From NCBI GenBank assembly GCA_000961805.1, contig LADV01000341.1:1-30754 (forward strand): a stretch of DNA of 30,754 nucleotides, written 5' to 3'. The stretch comes from Peptococcaceae bacterium BRH_c23. Its GTDB lineage: Bacteria > Bacillota_B > Desulfitobacteriia > Desulfitobacteriales > Desulfitobacteriaceae. This document shows, one piece after another, positions 8,151 to 17,061 of the stretch. Each line of letters opens with the position of its first letter. The first letter of the stretch is position 1. The translations under genes were made by a program, and so were the position numbers. The notes beneath the pieces were generated by a model that did not search any database, was not told where the DNA came from, and saw only the letters and a program-made list of their open reading frames with translations.

Positions 8151-8244
8151 ATATCAACAATGGATTAATTGCATGCTATTTTACGACATTTAGTGTAATA
8201 TAAATCGAAAGCAATTAGCCGTACAACATTTGCCCTGTTGATAT
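8151..8244. repeat. Imperfect inverted repeat upstream of ccsB
   Basis: ATATCAACA at 8151-8159 is mirrored exactly by TGTTGATAT at 8236-8244, and a second pair, TAATTGC/GCAATTA, is nested inside. It lies in the AT-rich gap between the cytochrome pseudogene and ccsB, upstream of the likely promoter. It could be a structured leader, a regulator site pair or a small element remnant. Confidence 0.4.
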
Positions 8245-8259
8245 AAGGTATATAGCAAT

Positions 8260-8288
8260 TTGTTTAGGCTAATATTAACTTGTATAGG
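8260..8288 (+). promoter_or_regulatory. Possible sigma-A promoter for ccsBA
   Basis: TTGTTT and TATAGG are separated by 17 bases, about 20 bp before the ribosome site of ccsB. The hexamer matches are moderate, so this is tentative. Confidence 0.3.
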
Positions 8289-8309
8289 TCTTAGACTAGG
8301 AGGTTTAAA

Positions 8310-9650
8310 TTGATGGAGGAAAATTCAAAGGATTTAAGTGAGCGAGTATGGAGGGTCTTCAGTTCTATGAAATTAGGACTGGCTCTGTTGGGAATTATTG
8401 CTCTTGTATCAGCAATAGGAACAGTGATACCTCAGGAAGCGATAAACCCCGAGGAAGCTAAAGCTGTGGGTGGCTTGTGGAAAATGATGGGATTAACACA
8501 TCTTTATAGCGCAGTTTGGTTTCGCTTGTTGCTGGGTCTATTGTGTATCAATCTCATTGTGTGCAGTTTGCAGCGGCTTAAGGGTATTTATCATCGGACG
8601 TTTAAGCTAAAACCGCCGACTACTCTTGCGCAGGTACCACAAAAAATCAAACTTGCGGTTAAGGGAGAGTCTGCGCAACTTAAAGAATCCGTCCAAGAGG
8701 TTTTGAAGCGAAATGGGTATTATTCTACAGTTAGCGACCAGTCAGATTATTGGAGTTTTATTGCCATAAAACGCCGCTTGGGTAGCTGGGGATCCTTGAT
8801 CACCCATCTTTCCTTTGTAGTTTTAGTCATTGGTGCTTTAATAGGATCTCTTTTAGGATTTAAAGGATTCTTTATGGAGGGGTCTGGAAATACCATTCCG
8901 ATTCAACGAATTGAGATCTCCAAAGGTAAGGTTTCCGAAACCTTTAGTGTGCGTATAAATTCTGCAGAGGATCGATTTTTGCCCAGTGGTGAACGGGATA
9001 ATTGGTATACAGACATGAGTATTTTAGAAAACGGAAAAGAAGTAGCGAGAAAGACATTGTCAGTGAATGACCCGTTTAAGTATAAGGGAGTTACCTTTTA
9101 TCAAGCCAGTTTTGCCAACGGCGCTAGTTTTACAGTGGAAATGAAAGGGCAAAAGATTCCGGTTGTCTTACGTGATCAGGGACAAAGTTACTTTCAGGCT
9201 CCAGGGACTGAGCTTTATCTCGTAACAGCGATTAAGTCGGTTTCTTCAAAGAAAGTCGACGTTCTTTACCAAATATACAAAGGTAACGAGGAGAAACCGG
9301 TCCAGACCGGACAACTCACGAAAGGGCAATCGATCGATGTTCAGGGAACCTATCATTTAACCTTTAATGACTTAGCTGGATTTACTGGGTTACAAGTCAA
9401 GAAGGATCCCGGTGTTGCTCTTATATGGTTGGGATGCGGATTGTTACTTGCTGGATTATTACTCGCTTTTTACTGGCAGCCCATTGTGATTTCTGGAATA
9501 CTACAATCAGTAAACGAGAAACAAGGAACCCTAACCGTGGGTGTGTTATCAGGAAAAATGGTAGCTAGTAACCACGAAATTTTAGAACAATTTGCAAGTT
9601 CTATCTCGAAACCGCTAAAAACAAATGAAAATGACAAGGAGGATAAATAA
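8310..9650 (+). CDS. ccsB: Cytochrome c biogenesis protein ResB/CcsB (system II)
   Basis: One half of the CcsBA heme exporter and cytochrome c synthase, which moves heme across the membrane and attaches it to CxxCH motifs outside. 446 residues with the ResB layout: transmembrane segments near 21-40, 66-86 and 152-178, a large extracytoplasmic domain, and a fourth segment near 367-388. Family marks include the N-terminal SSMKLGLALLGIIALVSAIGT, the segment around GSWGSLITHLSFVVLVIGALIG, and FKYKGVTFYQASF. The start is TTG 8310 or ATG 8313, both behind TAGGAGGT; they differ by one residue. Its stop overlaps the ATG of ccsA by one base (TAATG), so the two are translationally coupled. Confidence 0.94.
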   Translation: MMEENSKDLSERVWRVFSSMKLGLALLGIIALVSAIGTVIPQEAINPEEAKAVGGLWKMMGLTHLYSAVWFRLLLGLLCINLIVCSLQRLKGIYHRTFKLKPPTTLAQVPQKIKLAVKGESAQLKESVQEVLKRNGYYSTVSDQSDYWSFIAIKRRLGSWGSLITHLSFVVLVIGALIGSLLGFKGFFMEGSGNTIPIQRIEISKGKVSETFSVRINSAEDRFLPSGERDNWYTDMSILENGKEVARKTLSVNDPFKYKGVTFYQASFANGASFTVEMKGQKIPVVLRDQGQSYFQAPGTELYLVTAIKSVSSKKVDVLYQIYKGNEEKPVQTGQLTKGQSIDVQGTYHLTFNDLAGFTGLQVKKDPGVALIWLGCGLLLAGLLLAFYWQPIVISGILQSVNEKQGTLTVGVLSGKMVASNHEILEQFASSISKPLKTNENDKEDK

Positions 9651-10504
9651 TGTTAGAAAGCCTTGAAATCGCCATGTTTTATATTTTGCTTATGTCTATC
9701 ATCTTATGTACGCTGTCATACTTCATTTGGTTAGGCGGCGTCAAAAAAGAACTCATAGGACAACTTGCAACCTACCTTGTTATTGTTGCCATAATCGCCT
9801 CCAGCATTGCCATTATCCTCAGAATGGTCATTTCGGGGAATCCGCCACTTACCAATGGCTATGAATTTCTTTTGACCTTCGTTTGGGGGATATTAGTTGT
9901 CTATCTGTATGCTGAGTATCGCTATAAAATAAGGGCCCTTGGCGCATTTGTCATGCCCATTGCTTTCTTACTATTGATGTTTATTATTATGACGATGGGG
10001 CCAGAGGAACGAGTTGCACAAACGATTCCTCCGGCACTTAAGAGCCAGTGGCTTACCTTTCACGTAGTAACGGCAATCTTTTCCTACGGCGCTTTTGCCC
10101 TATCCTTCGGGTTAGGCATTATGTATCTAATGAAACTGAGTAATGAAGGCACCCATAAAATGTCTAATTCTCGGGGAATTGTCTCGCGTTTTCCAGCCTT
10201 AGATAAACTAGATGAGCTTGAGTATAAAGTCATCGCATTTGCCTTTCCGCTTTTGACCCTCTGCATTATTACGGGCGCAATCTGGGCAAATTATGCTTGG
10301 GGCACTTATTGGTCATGGGACCCTAAAGAGACCTGGTCTTTGATTACCTGGATCATTTATGCAGCATACTTGCATGCTCGGTTGATGTACGGATGGAAAG
10401 GAAAAAGGGCAGCCTGGTTGGCGATCTTTGGCTTTGCTGCTGTGTTGTTTACTTTCTTTGGGGTCAACTACTTCTTATCAGGACTTCATTCATATGCTTC
10501 GTAG
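9650..10504 (+). CDS. ccsA: Cytochrome c biogenesis protein ResC/CcsA (system II)
   Basis: Heme-handling partner of CcsB in the system II cytochrome c synthase. The tryptophan-rich heme-presenting motif of the CcmC/CcmF/CcsA family is clear at residues 217-230 (WGTYWSWDPKETWS), flanked by membrane segments. Conserved histidines that could ligate heme are seen at 138 (TFHVV), near 242 (YLHAR) and near 281 (GLHSY). 284 residues with about eight hydrophobic segments, as expected. It completes a two-gene operon with ccsB; no thioredoxin-like ResA or CcdA gene lies here. The heme genes start about 125 bp downstream. Confidence 0.94.
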   Translation: MLESLEIAMFYILLMSIILCTLSYFIWLGGVKKELIGQLATYLVIVAIIASSIAIILRMVISGNPPLTNGYEFLLTFVWGILVVYLYAEYRYKIRALGAFVMPIAFLLLMFIIMTMGPEERVAQTIPPALKSQWLTFHVVTAIFSYGAFALSFGLGIMYLMKLSNEGTHKMSNSRGIVSRFPALDKLDELEYKVIAFAFPLLTLCIITGAIWANYAWGTYWSWDPKETWSLITWIIYAAYLHARLMYGWKGKRAAWLAIFGFAAVLFTFFGVNYFLSGLHSYAS

Positions 10505-10629
10505 AGATTATTTACCTGCTTACGGAACATTAATTTCCATCTTTTAAAATGTTTTAGGTATTCGGCAGGGAAAATGTCATAATAGAACGAATTGAAATAG
10601 GGAGAAAAGTAGAGAAGGTGACTTAGTTT

Positions 10630-11268
10630 ATGTCGCAATATTATCCAATATTTATTAATTTAAAGGCCCTGTCTGTTTTAGTCGTCGGAGGAGGGAATAT
10701 AGCTTTACGCAAAGTTCAAACCCTTTTGCATCATGGGGCCTTGGTGAGAATTGTCTCCCCACGTCTTGTTCCGGAGCTTAGGGAACTGATCGATGAGAAA
10801 ACATGTTTTTGGGTAGAAAAGGAATATTCCACTGAAGATATTCAAGACGCAATGCTTGTCTTTTCATGCACTGAAATAGAGGAAGTTAATGCTCAAGTGT
10901 CCTATGATGCTAAAGCTCATTTTCGGCCAGTCAATGTCGTGGATGAACCTGAAAAATGCAGCTTCATTGTTCCTTCTATTATGGAACGGGGAGATCTGAA
11001 AATTGCAGTTTCGACAGGGGGAAGCAGCCCTATCGTTGCACGGCAAGTTCGTAGTGAGTTGGAAGCGTTGTATGGCAATGAGATGGCAGACTATCTCACC
11101 TTGCTTAAAAGTTGGCGAACTAAAGCCAAGAAGGACTTGCCACCAGAAAAGAGAAGTATATTTTGGGATCGCGCTACGGACGGAGAAGTGAGGAAACTCA
11201 TTAAAGCTCAGCGATTAACCGAGGCGGAAGGAGTGATTGAAACGTGTTTCCTGTCGCTATTGGGTTAA
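10630..11268 (+). CDS. sirC: Precorrin-2 dehydrogenase (SirC/Met8-type)
   Basis: NAD-dependent oxidation of precorrin-2 to sirohydrochlorin, the step before iron insertion into siroheme. The N-terminal Rossmann motif VVGGGNIALRKVQTLL (about residues 18-33) and the GSSPIVARQVR segment are typical, and the length of 212 matches SirC/YlnF rather than the CysG fusion. GAAGGTGAC precedes the ATG. A Met8-like protein can also insert iron; no separate sirohydrochlorin ferrochelatase is in the window, so this protein may do both (inference). It overlaps hemA by 25 bp and opens the heme gene run. In this organism siroheme would feed heme synthesis as well as sulfite reductase. Confidence 0.9.
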   Translation: MSQYYPIFINLKALSVLVVGGGNIALRKVQTLLHHGALVRIVSPRLVPELRELIDEKTCFWVEKEYSTEDIQDAMLVFSCTEIEEVNAQVSYDAKAHFRPVNVVDEPEKCSFIVPSIMERGDLKIAVSTGGSSPIVARQVRSELEALYGNEMADYLTLLKSWRTKAKKDLPPEKRSIFWDRATDGEVRKLIKAQRLTEAEGVIETCFLSLLG

Positions 11269-12593
11269 ATCATCGCAGCGCACCAGTAGAAATTAGAGAA
11301 AGAATGAGTTTTCATCCTTCTCAAATGAAAGAGGCCCTCAAGAAACTTAAAAGTTATCCTGGATTAGAAGGGGTTCTAATACTCAGCACCTGTAATCGTA
11401 CAGAAATTTATGCAGCAACGACGGAGGTCGAATTAGGAATTGTTTCTATTAAAAAGTTCTTGGCCAGTCAACATGGGATCGAGGAGAAGGACTTTATCGA
11501 GTACTCATATGTCCACACCTTATATGATGCTGTACGACACTTATTTCGAGTTACTTCCGGATTAGATTCAATGGTCCGGGGAGAGACTCAAATCATAGGA
11601 CAGGTTGCCAGTGCTTATGAACAGGCTAATGAAGCGGCTGTCACGAATAAAGCAATTAATGTATTCTTCCAGACTGCCTTAGCTGTTGGAAAACGGATAC
11701 GAACGGAAACGTTGATAGACCAGCACCCGGTCTCGATCAGTTACACAGCGGTAGAGCTTGCCAAGCAACATTTTGGAGAACTCGAAGGTAAGGGGATTTT
11801 AATCATGGGGGCTGGAGAGATGAGCACTTTGACTGCAAAAAACCTTGTTGCAGCGGGAGCCTCTACTGTTTTAGTCTCTAATAGGTCCTATGAAAAAGCT
11901 GTCAACCTGGCTCAAGAGATTTCTGGGCGTGCCGTACGTTTTGACGATATGGATCAGTATTTGGAAGAAGTCGATATCGTGATTTCTGCCACAGCCGCTA
12001 AACATTTTGTCTTGTTACCTCAACGTATACAAGAAGTCATGACTAAACGAAAGGAACGTCCCCTGCTGCTGATTGACATTGCGGTACCCCGTGATATCCA
12101 TCCGGAAGTCGGAGACATTCCCTTAGTGACACTATTTGATATAGATGACCTACGAGGAGTTATTGATCGCCATCATCAGGAGCGTGAAATAGCGGCTCTT
12201 AATGCAGAGAAAATTATAGATGAAGAAATGGGACACTTCCTCAAATGGCATAATTCATTGTTTGTCGTTCCGACGATCGTGGCACTGCAGCAAAAAGGAC
12301 AGAAAATCAAAGAATTACAACTTGAGCGTGCGTTTGAACGCCTAAGTGGTTTAACACCAAAACAGGAAAAGATCATCCGATCTATGGCTAATTCTATCGT
12401 CAACCATCTCTTGCACGTGCCTATCACAAATCTAAAAGAGTATGCTTCGACGAGCCAAGGTCATCTCTATACAGAAATCTTACAAAACCTTTTTGATTTG
12501 GATGTTGAGGAAGAAGAAAAACGACCCGCTAAAACACCACATCATCATCAACATCTGGGACAGGCGCACCATGGGAGGGCAGAAGCAGAATGA
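11244..12593 (+). CDS. hemA: Glutamyl-tRNA reductase
   Basis: Reduces glutamyl-tRNA(Glu) to glutamate-1-semialdehyde with NADPH, the first committed step of tetrapyrrole synthesis. The catalytic Cys50 lies in [23 protein letters not shown] at the N terminus, the [17 protein letters not shown] segment and the NADPH-binding IMGAGEMS are intact. The start is GTG 11244 behind AAGGAG (11228-11233), inside the end of sirC. The 449 residues end in a His-rich tail ([12 protein letters not shown]), not a usual part of the enzyme and possibly a metal- or heme-sensing extension (inference). It overlaps hemC by four bases (ATGA). Confidence 0.96.
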   Translation: MFPVAIGLNHRSAPVEIRERMSFHPSQMKEALKKLKSYPGLEGVLILSTCNRTEIYAATTEVELGIVSIKKFLASQHGIEEKDFIEYSYVHTLYDAVRHLFRVTSGLDSMVRGETQIIGQVASAYEQANEAAVTNKAINVFFQTALAVGKRIRTETLIDQHPVSISYTAVELAKQHFGELEGKGILIMGAGEMSTLTAKNLVAAGASTVLVSNRSYEKAVNLAQEISGRAVRFDDMDQYLEEVDIVISATAAKHFVLLPQRIQEVMTKRKERPLLLIDIAVPRDIHPEVGDIPLVTLFDIDDLRGVIDRHHQEREIAALNAEKIIDEEMGHFLKWHNSLFVVPTIVALQQKGQKIKELQLERAFERLSGLTPKQEKIIRSMANSIVNHLLHVPITNLKEYASTSQGHLYTEILQNLFDLDVEEEEKRPAKTPHHHQHLGQAHHGRAEAE

Positions 12594-13501
12594 AGACCAT
12601 CAGGATTGGAACTCGTGACAGTCAATTAGCGGTGTGGCAAGCCAACTGGGTTAAAAGCGAATTAGAAAAGTTTTACCCTGAGCTTCAATTTGAGCTCGTT
12701 CCTATGAAAACCAAAGGGGATAAGATATTGGATGTTCCCCTTTCTAAAATTGGGGACAAAGGATTATTTACTAAGGAATTGGAACAGGGACTGTTGAATG
12801 ATGAACTTGACATGGCAGTTCATAGCCTCAAGGATATGCCAACCAAGTTGCCAGACGGGTTAACCATTAGCGCGTTTTGTGTTCGTGAGGAACCGAGAGA
12901 CGTATTTTTAAGTAAGAATGGAATCCCTCTTGAGGAATTGCCCCTTGGGGCAATGATTGGGACAAGTAGTTTACGGCGCAAGGCTCAGCTCAAATACTTT
13001 CGTCCAGATCTTCAGTTTATGGATCTGCGTGGAAATCTCCAAACCCGTTGGGAGAAATTACAGGAATCTGAGATGGATGGGATTGTCCTAGCAGCGGCTG
13101 GTGTGAAACGGTTAGGCTGGGAAGACCGAATCACCCAAATTCTTCCGGAAGAAATGATGCTTTCAGCGGTCGGTCAAGGGTCAGTTGCGATTGAGATTGT
13201 GGAGAGGCGCTCTGAGATTCAGGAGTTACTGTCTCCACTTAATCATAATGCCACGGAACAAGCAGTTCGTGCAGAAAGGGCTTTAATGCGCAAACTTGAA
13301 GGCGGTTGTCAAGTCCCTATTGGAGCCTTAGCTCAAGTTGTAGAGGGACAAATCGTTCTTAGAGGAATGGTAGCGAGCTTAGATGGAGTTCGCTTAATTA
13401 AAGCAGAAGCCAAAGGCATTGACCCCGAAACGGTGGGCATAGAGGTCGCCAATCGATTGGTTGACCAAGGGGCTTTAACTATACTTGCGGAAATTCGATA
13501 G
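12590..13501 (+). CDS. hemC: Porphobilinogen deaminase (hydroxymethylbilane synthase)
   Basis: Joins four porphobilinogens into hydroxymethylbilane in the cytoplasm. Key residues are visible: Cys240 in [10 protein letters not shown] carries the dipyrromethane cofactor, Asp82 in HSLKDMPT is catalytic, and the substrate-binding [12 protein letters not shown] and DLRGNLQTR are present. 303 residues is the normal length. Coupled to hemA by an ATGA overlap. After its stop the operon is interrupted by about 600 bp of hairpin-rich, apparently non-coding sequence before cobA-hemD. Confidence 0.96.
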   Translation: MKTIRIGTRDSQLAVWQANWVKSELEKFYPELQFELVPMKTKGDKILDVPLSKIGDKGLFTKELEQGLLNDELDMAVHSLKDMPTKLPDGLTISAFCVREEPRDVFLSKNGIPLEELPLGAMIGTSSLRRKAQLKYFRPDLQFMDLRGNLQTRWEKLQESEMDGIVLAAAGVKRLGWEDRITQILPEEMMLSAVGQGSVAIEIVERRSEIQELLSPLNHNATEQAVRAERALMRKLEGGCQVPIGALAQVVEGQIVLRGMVASLDGVRLIKAEAKGIDPETVGIEVANRLVDQGALTILAEIR

Positions 13502-13635
13502 TTGGACTTGTGTGACACAGCGCTCGGTGCTTACGACGCAGAGCAAACTAACCGTACAAGCTCCTACTATGAAGGAGCGGGGTTCATCCTTCGGCGATAG
13601 TATTATATAAAAGAACCCGCCTACGGCGATAATAA

Positions 13636-13708
13636 TCCTACGCCGGTAGGTATCGTTTGGAGATAGCGGCTTCGGCGATACTCTCCACCGGAGACTATCG
13701 TACTGGAG
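13636..13708 (-). repeat. REP-like palindromic repeat, copy 1 (inverted relative to copy 2)
   Basis: The reverse complement of this segment matches 17062-17129 over about 70 bases with few changes. Shared blocks include CACGATAGTCTCC, GGAGAGTATCGCCGAAGCCG, ATACCTA and CGGCGTAGGAT. Copy 1 has an extra 15-bp duplication of the CGATAGTCTCC block. Within it CGATACTCTCC and GGAGACTATCG form a near-perfect hairpin. Confidence 0.75.
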
Positions 13709-13732
13709 ACTATCGTGCCAAACTCGCCATCC

Positions 13733-13935
13733 GACGACCATGGATGGTCTAGTGTCACCGGAGCCAAGACTCGAACAGGACGTTCGAGATTAGAGCATCG
13801 CCATGGATGGCAAGATGCCGTGATGGCGGGAGGGGACCTTGGCTCGGTTGGCGGCAGTGCACATCCCTATGCACTGCCCCGTGTCTGGGGTCGGTCGCTT
13901 GAACGGAAGTTTGCTATTCTGCTTACGTAAAGACG
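13733..13935. repeat. Nested hairpin element of unknown type
   Basis: Several stems lie in series and nested: an outer pair GAGCCAAG (about 13762) with CTTGGCTC (about 13849), an inner CTCGAAC/GTTCGAG stem with a 5-base loop, two copies of CCATGGATGG, a perfect 9-bp stem GGCAGTGCA/TGCACTGCC with an 8-base loop, and a CCCC/GGGG stem. It does not read as a tRNA or a known riboswitch. Confidence 0.5.
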
Positions 13936-14046
13936 TCGCGCTTGTGTGACACTGCGTCCCGGGCTTGGAATGGGAGAACGATTGGTGCAAGTTTACGGTG
14001 TGAGTTTGGGCTGTTCTTGAATTCCTTTGTAGCAGGAATATCGCTA

Positions 14047-14075
14047 TTTAAAGATATTGTAATTAACTATATAAT
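14047..14075 (+). promoter_or_regulatory. Probable sigma-A promoter for cobA-hemD
   Basis: TTTAAA, 17-base spacer, perfect TATAAT. It lies about 30 bp before the ribosome site of cobA-hemD and would restart transcription after the repeat-filled gap that breaks the heme operon. Confidence 0.5.
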
Positions 14076-14115
14076 GAACTAAGTTATGTAACATGCTGGG
14101 ATAGGAGTGTTCGGT

Positions 14116-15630
14116 TTGAGTAAGGGATATGTATTTTTAGTCGGAGCAGGTCCGGGAGATCCGAAGTTGATAACCCTTAAAGGGTCAGAATGTATTGCTA
14201 AGGCAGATGTCTTAGTCTATGATCGCTTAGCTTCGCGGCGCCTTTTAACGTTAGCCCGCCCGGATTGTGAACTTATTTATGTAGGGAAATCTCCAGATCG
14301 CCACACCCTTAGACAAGAAGAAATTAATCAAGTCCTTGTCGATAAAGGCCTTGAAGGAAAAATAGTGACTCGCCTAAAAGGTGGAGATCCTTTTGTTTTT
14401 GGTCGAGGAGGCGAGGAAGCAGAAGCGTTACTCAAGGTAGGCATTGAATTTGAAGTGGTACCGGGGATCACTTCCGCGATTGCTGTTCCGGCCTACGCTG
14501 GTATCCCAGTAACGCATCGAGATTTAACAACCTCATTTGCGGTCATCACAGGACATGAAGATCCAACCAAAAATGAAACAACCATTCACTGGGACCACCT
14601 CGCACAATCGCACGGAACCCTCGTTTTTCTGATGGGCATGCAGAATCTCCCCATGATTTCTCAAAAACTAATGGAAAACGGCAAAAAGCCAACGACTCCA
14701 GTGGGAATTATCCAATGGGGCACTCGCCCAGAGCAACGTACGTTGGTGGGGCAACTTGATACCATTGCAACAGAAGTTATAGAACAGGGCTTTACGAACC
14801 CTTCGATCATTATTGTCGGCGAAGTCGTAACATTGCGGGAAAAACTCCAGTGGTTTGAAAAGAAACCACTGTTTGGACAACGGATCATTGTGACTCGGGC
14901 ACGCCACCAGGCGAGCGAGCTATCTCGGGCGATTGAAGATTTGGGGGGAGAAGCTTGGGAATTTCCTATGATTGAAATTGCCCCTCCCTCGGACAATTCG
15001 TTTTTGCTAAAAGCCTTAGACAATCTTAAAGAGTTTCAATGGCTCATCTTTACCAGTGTAAACGGGGTTGAAGCCTTTTTTGCCGAGCTTAAGCGGCAAG
15101 AACGAGATGTTCGGGATCTGGTGGGCCTTGAAATCGTTGTCATCGGTCCTGCTACGAAAGTGGCTATTGAACAAAGAGGACTACGTGCTGCTTATGTACC
15201 GGAAGAGTTCCGCGCCGAGAAAATTGTTGAAGGTTTGTCGGGCCGTATATCCTCCGGTCAAAGAGTATTACTGGCAAGGGCTGAAGAGGCAAGAGAAATT
15301 TTGCCAGAATCCCTCAAGGCCATGGGTGCTGATGTCTGGGATGTGCCGGTTTATAAGACGGTCATTGGCGGAGCAAACCGTGATGAGTTAAAAAGCTTGC
15401 TAGGAGATAAAGCGATTCATTCAGTCACCTTTACAAGTTCTTCGACAGTGCGTAACTTTTTAACCCTAATCGATGGAGATGTCTCCTTACTGGACAATGT
15501 TTCGCTCTATTCTATCGGACCGATCACAAGTGCAACTGCTCAAGAACTAGGTCTCACTATTTTCAAGGAAGCAGCTCATTATACTATCAGTGGATTGGTA
15601 GAAACATTACTGGAGGGAACTAAAACATGA
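14116..15630 (+). CDS. cobA-hemD: Uroporphyrinogen-III C-methyltransferase / uroporphyrinogen-III synthase fusion
   Basis: Two consecutive pathway enzymes in one chain. Residues about 1-240 are SUMT (CobA/SirA): SAM-binding VGAGPGDPKLITLKG, RLKGGDPFVFGRGGEE, VPGITSAIAVPAYAGIPVTHR. Residues about 255-504 are HemD, which closes hydroxymethylbilane to uroporphyrinogen III: GQRIIVTRARHQASEL, LIFTSVNGVEAFF, VTFTSSSTVRNFL. The product is precorrin-2, the substrate of SirC. The frame opens at GTG 14107, but AGGAG at 14103-14107 would touch it; TTG 14116 has an 8-base spacing and is preferred. The stop overlaps the ahbC start (ATGA). Fusions of this kind are common in anaerobic Firmicutes. Confidence 0.94.
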   Translation: MSKGYVFLVGAGPGDPKLITLKGSECIAKADVLVYDRLASRRLLTLARPDCELIYVGKSPDRHTLRQEEINQVLVDKGLEGKIVTRLKGGDPFVFGRGGEEAEALLKVGIEFEVVPGITSAIAVPAYAGIPVTHRDLTTSFAVITGHEDPTKNETTIHWDHLAQSHGTLVFLMGMQNLPMISQKLMENGKKPTTPVGIIQWGTRPEQRTLVGQLDTIATEVIEQGFTNPSIIIVGEVVTLREKLQWFEKKPLFGQRIIVTRARHQASELSRAIEDLGGEAWEFPMIEIAPPSDNSFLLKALDNLKEFQWLIFTSVNGVEAFFAELKRQERDVRDLVGLEIVVIGPATKVAIEQRGLRAAYVPEEFRAEKIVEGLSGRISSGQRVLLARAEEAREILPESLKAMGADVWDVPVYKTVIGGANRDELKSLLGDKAIHSVTFTSSSTVRNFLTLIDGDVSLLDNVSLYSIGPITSATAQELGLTIFKEAAHYTISGLVETLLEGTKT

Positions 15631-16802
15631 TCAGCGTAACAAAGCTTTTATTTGATACAGAGTATTTCGGAGACTCTCTGCGTTATAACAAAGACTCTCA
15701 CGGTGCTCGTAACGGTACAACCAATCTTTCTGGGCCAGTTGTCGTTTGGAATTCGACCAAGACTTGTAACTTAAAATGTGCTCATTGTTATATGGAATCT
15801 GATGCTCAAAAATACGAGGGAGAAATGACCACTGAAGAAGCTAAGCGCTTTATTGATGACCTGGCTGAATTCAAATCTCCCGTTCTACTTTTCTCTGGAG
15901 GAGAGCCTTTAATCCGTCCCGACTTTTTCGAACTTGCCGAGTATACAATTTCCAAAGGACTTAGGGCAACACTCTCTACCAACGGTACGCTGATAACACC
16001 GGAAGTAGCACGGCGCATTAAAGACATTGGAATCTCCTATGTTGGGATCTCATTGGATGGGCTGGCAGATGTTAATGACAAGTTCCGAGGAAAAGAAGGT
16101 GCCTTTAAGGCGGCAATGCAAGGAATTCAAAACTGTGTCGCCGTGGACCAACGGGTAGGTCTTCGTTTTACAATTAATCATCACAATATTAAAGAACTAG
16201 ACAAGATCTTTGACTTCATTGAAGAGGAGAATATTGATCGCGTTTGCTTTTACCATCTGGTCTATTCGGGCCGTGGGAACCAAATGATTGCAGAAGATGT
16301 GACGCCGGAAGAATCCCGTCAGGCGATGGATACGATTATTCGCCGAACTCGAGACTTCGAAGCCCGCGGCCTGAAAAAAGAAATTCTTACCGTCGATAAC
16401 CATTGCGATGGAGTATATATGTACATCCAAGCATTAAAAGAAGATCCAGCTAGGGCTGAAAGAATCAAGAATCTAATTGGTTATAACGGTGGAAATCGTT
16501 CAGGGATTGCCTTCGGCGAAGTTGACCCACTGGGGTACGTTCATCCTGACCAGTTCACCCAGCATATCTCATTTGGTAATGTCCGCGAACGCAAAATTGC
16601 AGAGATCTGGACAGATGTGACCCATCCTATCTTATCAGGACTGAAGGACCGTAAAGCCCTACTCAAAGGACGCTGCGCGGCTTGTCAATACCTCGACATG
16701 TGTAACGGTAATTTCCGGACCCGTGCCGAAGCCACCACCGGAGACTTCTGGGAATCCGACCCAGCATGCTACTTGACGGACGAAGAAATCGGCTTGAAAT
16801 AA
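15627..16802 (+). CDS. ahbC: Radical SAM protein AhbC/NirJ1 (didecarboxysiroheme side-chain removal)
   Basis: Radical SAM enzyme of siroheme-dependent heme synthesis; AhbC removes two acetate side chains from 12,18-didecarboxysiroheme to give iron-coproporphyrin III. The cluster motif C47-x3-C51-x2-C54 (TCNLKCAHC), the SAM-binding FSGGEPLIRPD and STNGT are intact. A C-terminal Cys set (GRCAACQYLDMC, later DPACYLTDEE) fits an auxiliary iron-sulfur centre. 391 residues. Paired with a NirJ2-type gene, hemB and the fused decarboxylase, which favours AhbC over heme d1 NirJ; no cd1 nitrite reductase is seen. Distinguishing AhbC from other NirJ1-like proteins by eye is not fully certain. Confidence 0.85.
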   Translation: MISVTKLLFDTEYFGDSLRYNKDSHGARNGTTNLSGPVVVWNSTKTCNLKCAHCYMESDAQKYEGEMTTEEAKRFIDDLAEFKSPVLLFSGGEPLIRPDFFELAEYTISKGLRATLSTNGTLITPEVARRIKDIGISYVGISLDGLADVNDKFRGKEGAFKAAMQGIQNCVAVDQRVGLRFTINHHNIKELDKIFDFIEEENIDRVCFYHLVYSGRGNQMIAEDVTPEESRQAMDTIIRRTRDFEARGLKKEILTVDNHCDGVYMYIQALKEDPARAERIKNLIGYNGGNRSGIAFGEVDPLGYVHPDQFTQHISFGNVRERKIAEIWTDVTHPILSGLKDRKALLKGRCAACQYLDMCNGNFRTRAEATTGDFWESDPACYLTDEEIGLK

Positions 16803-17061
16803 GATGAAAATTACCTCAGGAGAGGACTTGAAAGTAAGTGGTGCAAGTTAAGAACCGTTCCCAGCTTGCACACTGAATCCCGCGTCGTTCCAATTCCCCG
16901 TCGACCCGAGCCAGAGGAAGTTTCTTGGCTTAGAGAGCACGATTAGTGGAATTGCGTCAGTGAGCGCAGTCGATCAGGCGTTAAGAACCGCAACTGTTCA
17001 CATGCAGAAAGCCCAGAAGTTTTGCGGTTTAGCCTGAGCGACAAGCGAATAGCAATGGAAC
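16803..17061. other. Gene-free hairpin-rich gap before hemB
   Basis: No gene seen. Several stems are visible: GTGCAAG/CTTGCAC (from about 16840), AACCGCAA/TTGCGGTT (about 16986-17031), and CCAATTCC opposite GGAATTG. The stretch continues into REP-like copy 2 and separates ahbC from hemB by about 390 bp in an otherwise tightly coupled operon. Confidence 0.5.

Larger units (their letters stand above)
13502..14046. other. Gene-free, hairpin-rich intergenic stretch
   Basis: No convincing gene on either strand. The open frames here overlap repeats and match no recognised family. The stretch holds a REP-like repeat (13636-13708), a dense set of stems between 13733 and 13935, and two copies of CTTGTGTGACAC (near 13507 and 13941). 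Base composition is clearly more GC-rich than the AT-rich gaps elsewhere in the window. Confidence 0.6.

Noticed and set aside
10500..10629. Riboswitch or cobalamin/heme leader before sirC
   Set aside because: Only about 125 bp, with an extended -10-like TGTCATAAT near 10575 but no convincing -35 and no recognised riboswitch core.
13762..13857. tRNA-like outline on the minus strand (GAGCCAA...TTGGCTC with a TTCGAG stretch)
   Set aside because: The inner stems do not fit a T-arm, D-arm or anticodon arm, and no anticodon loop can be placed; it is treated as a nested hairpin element.
13475..13990. Several 60-90 codon open frames on both strands after hemC
   Set aside because: They translate repeat and hairpin sequence, lack good ribosome sites and resemble no family.
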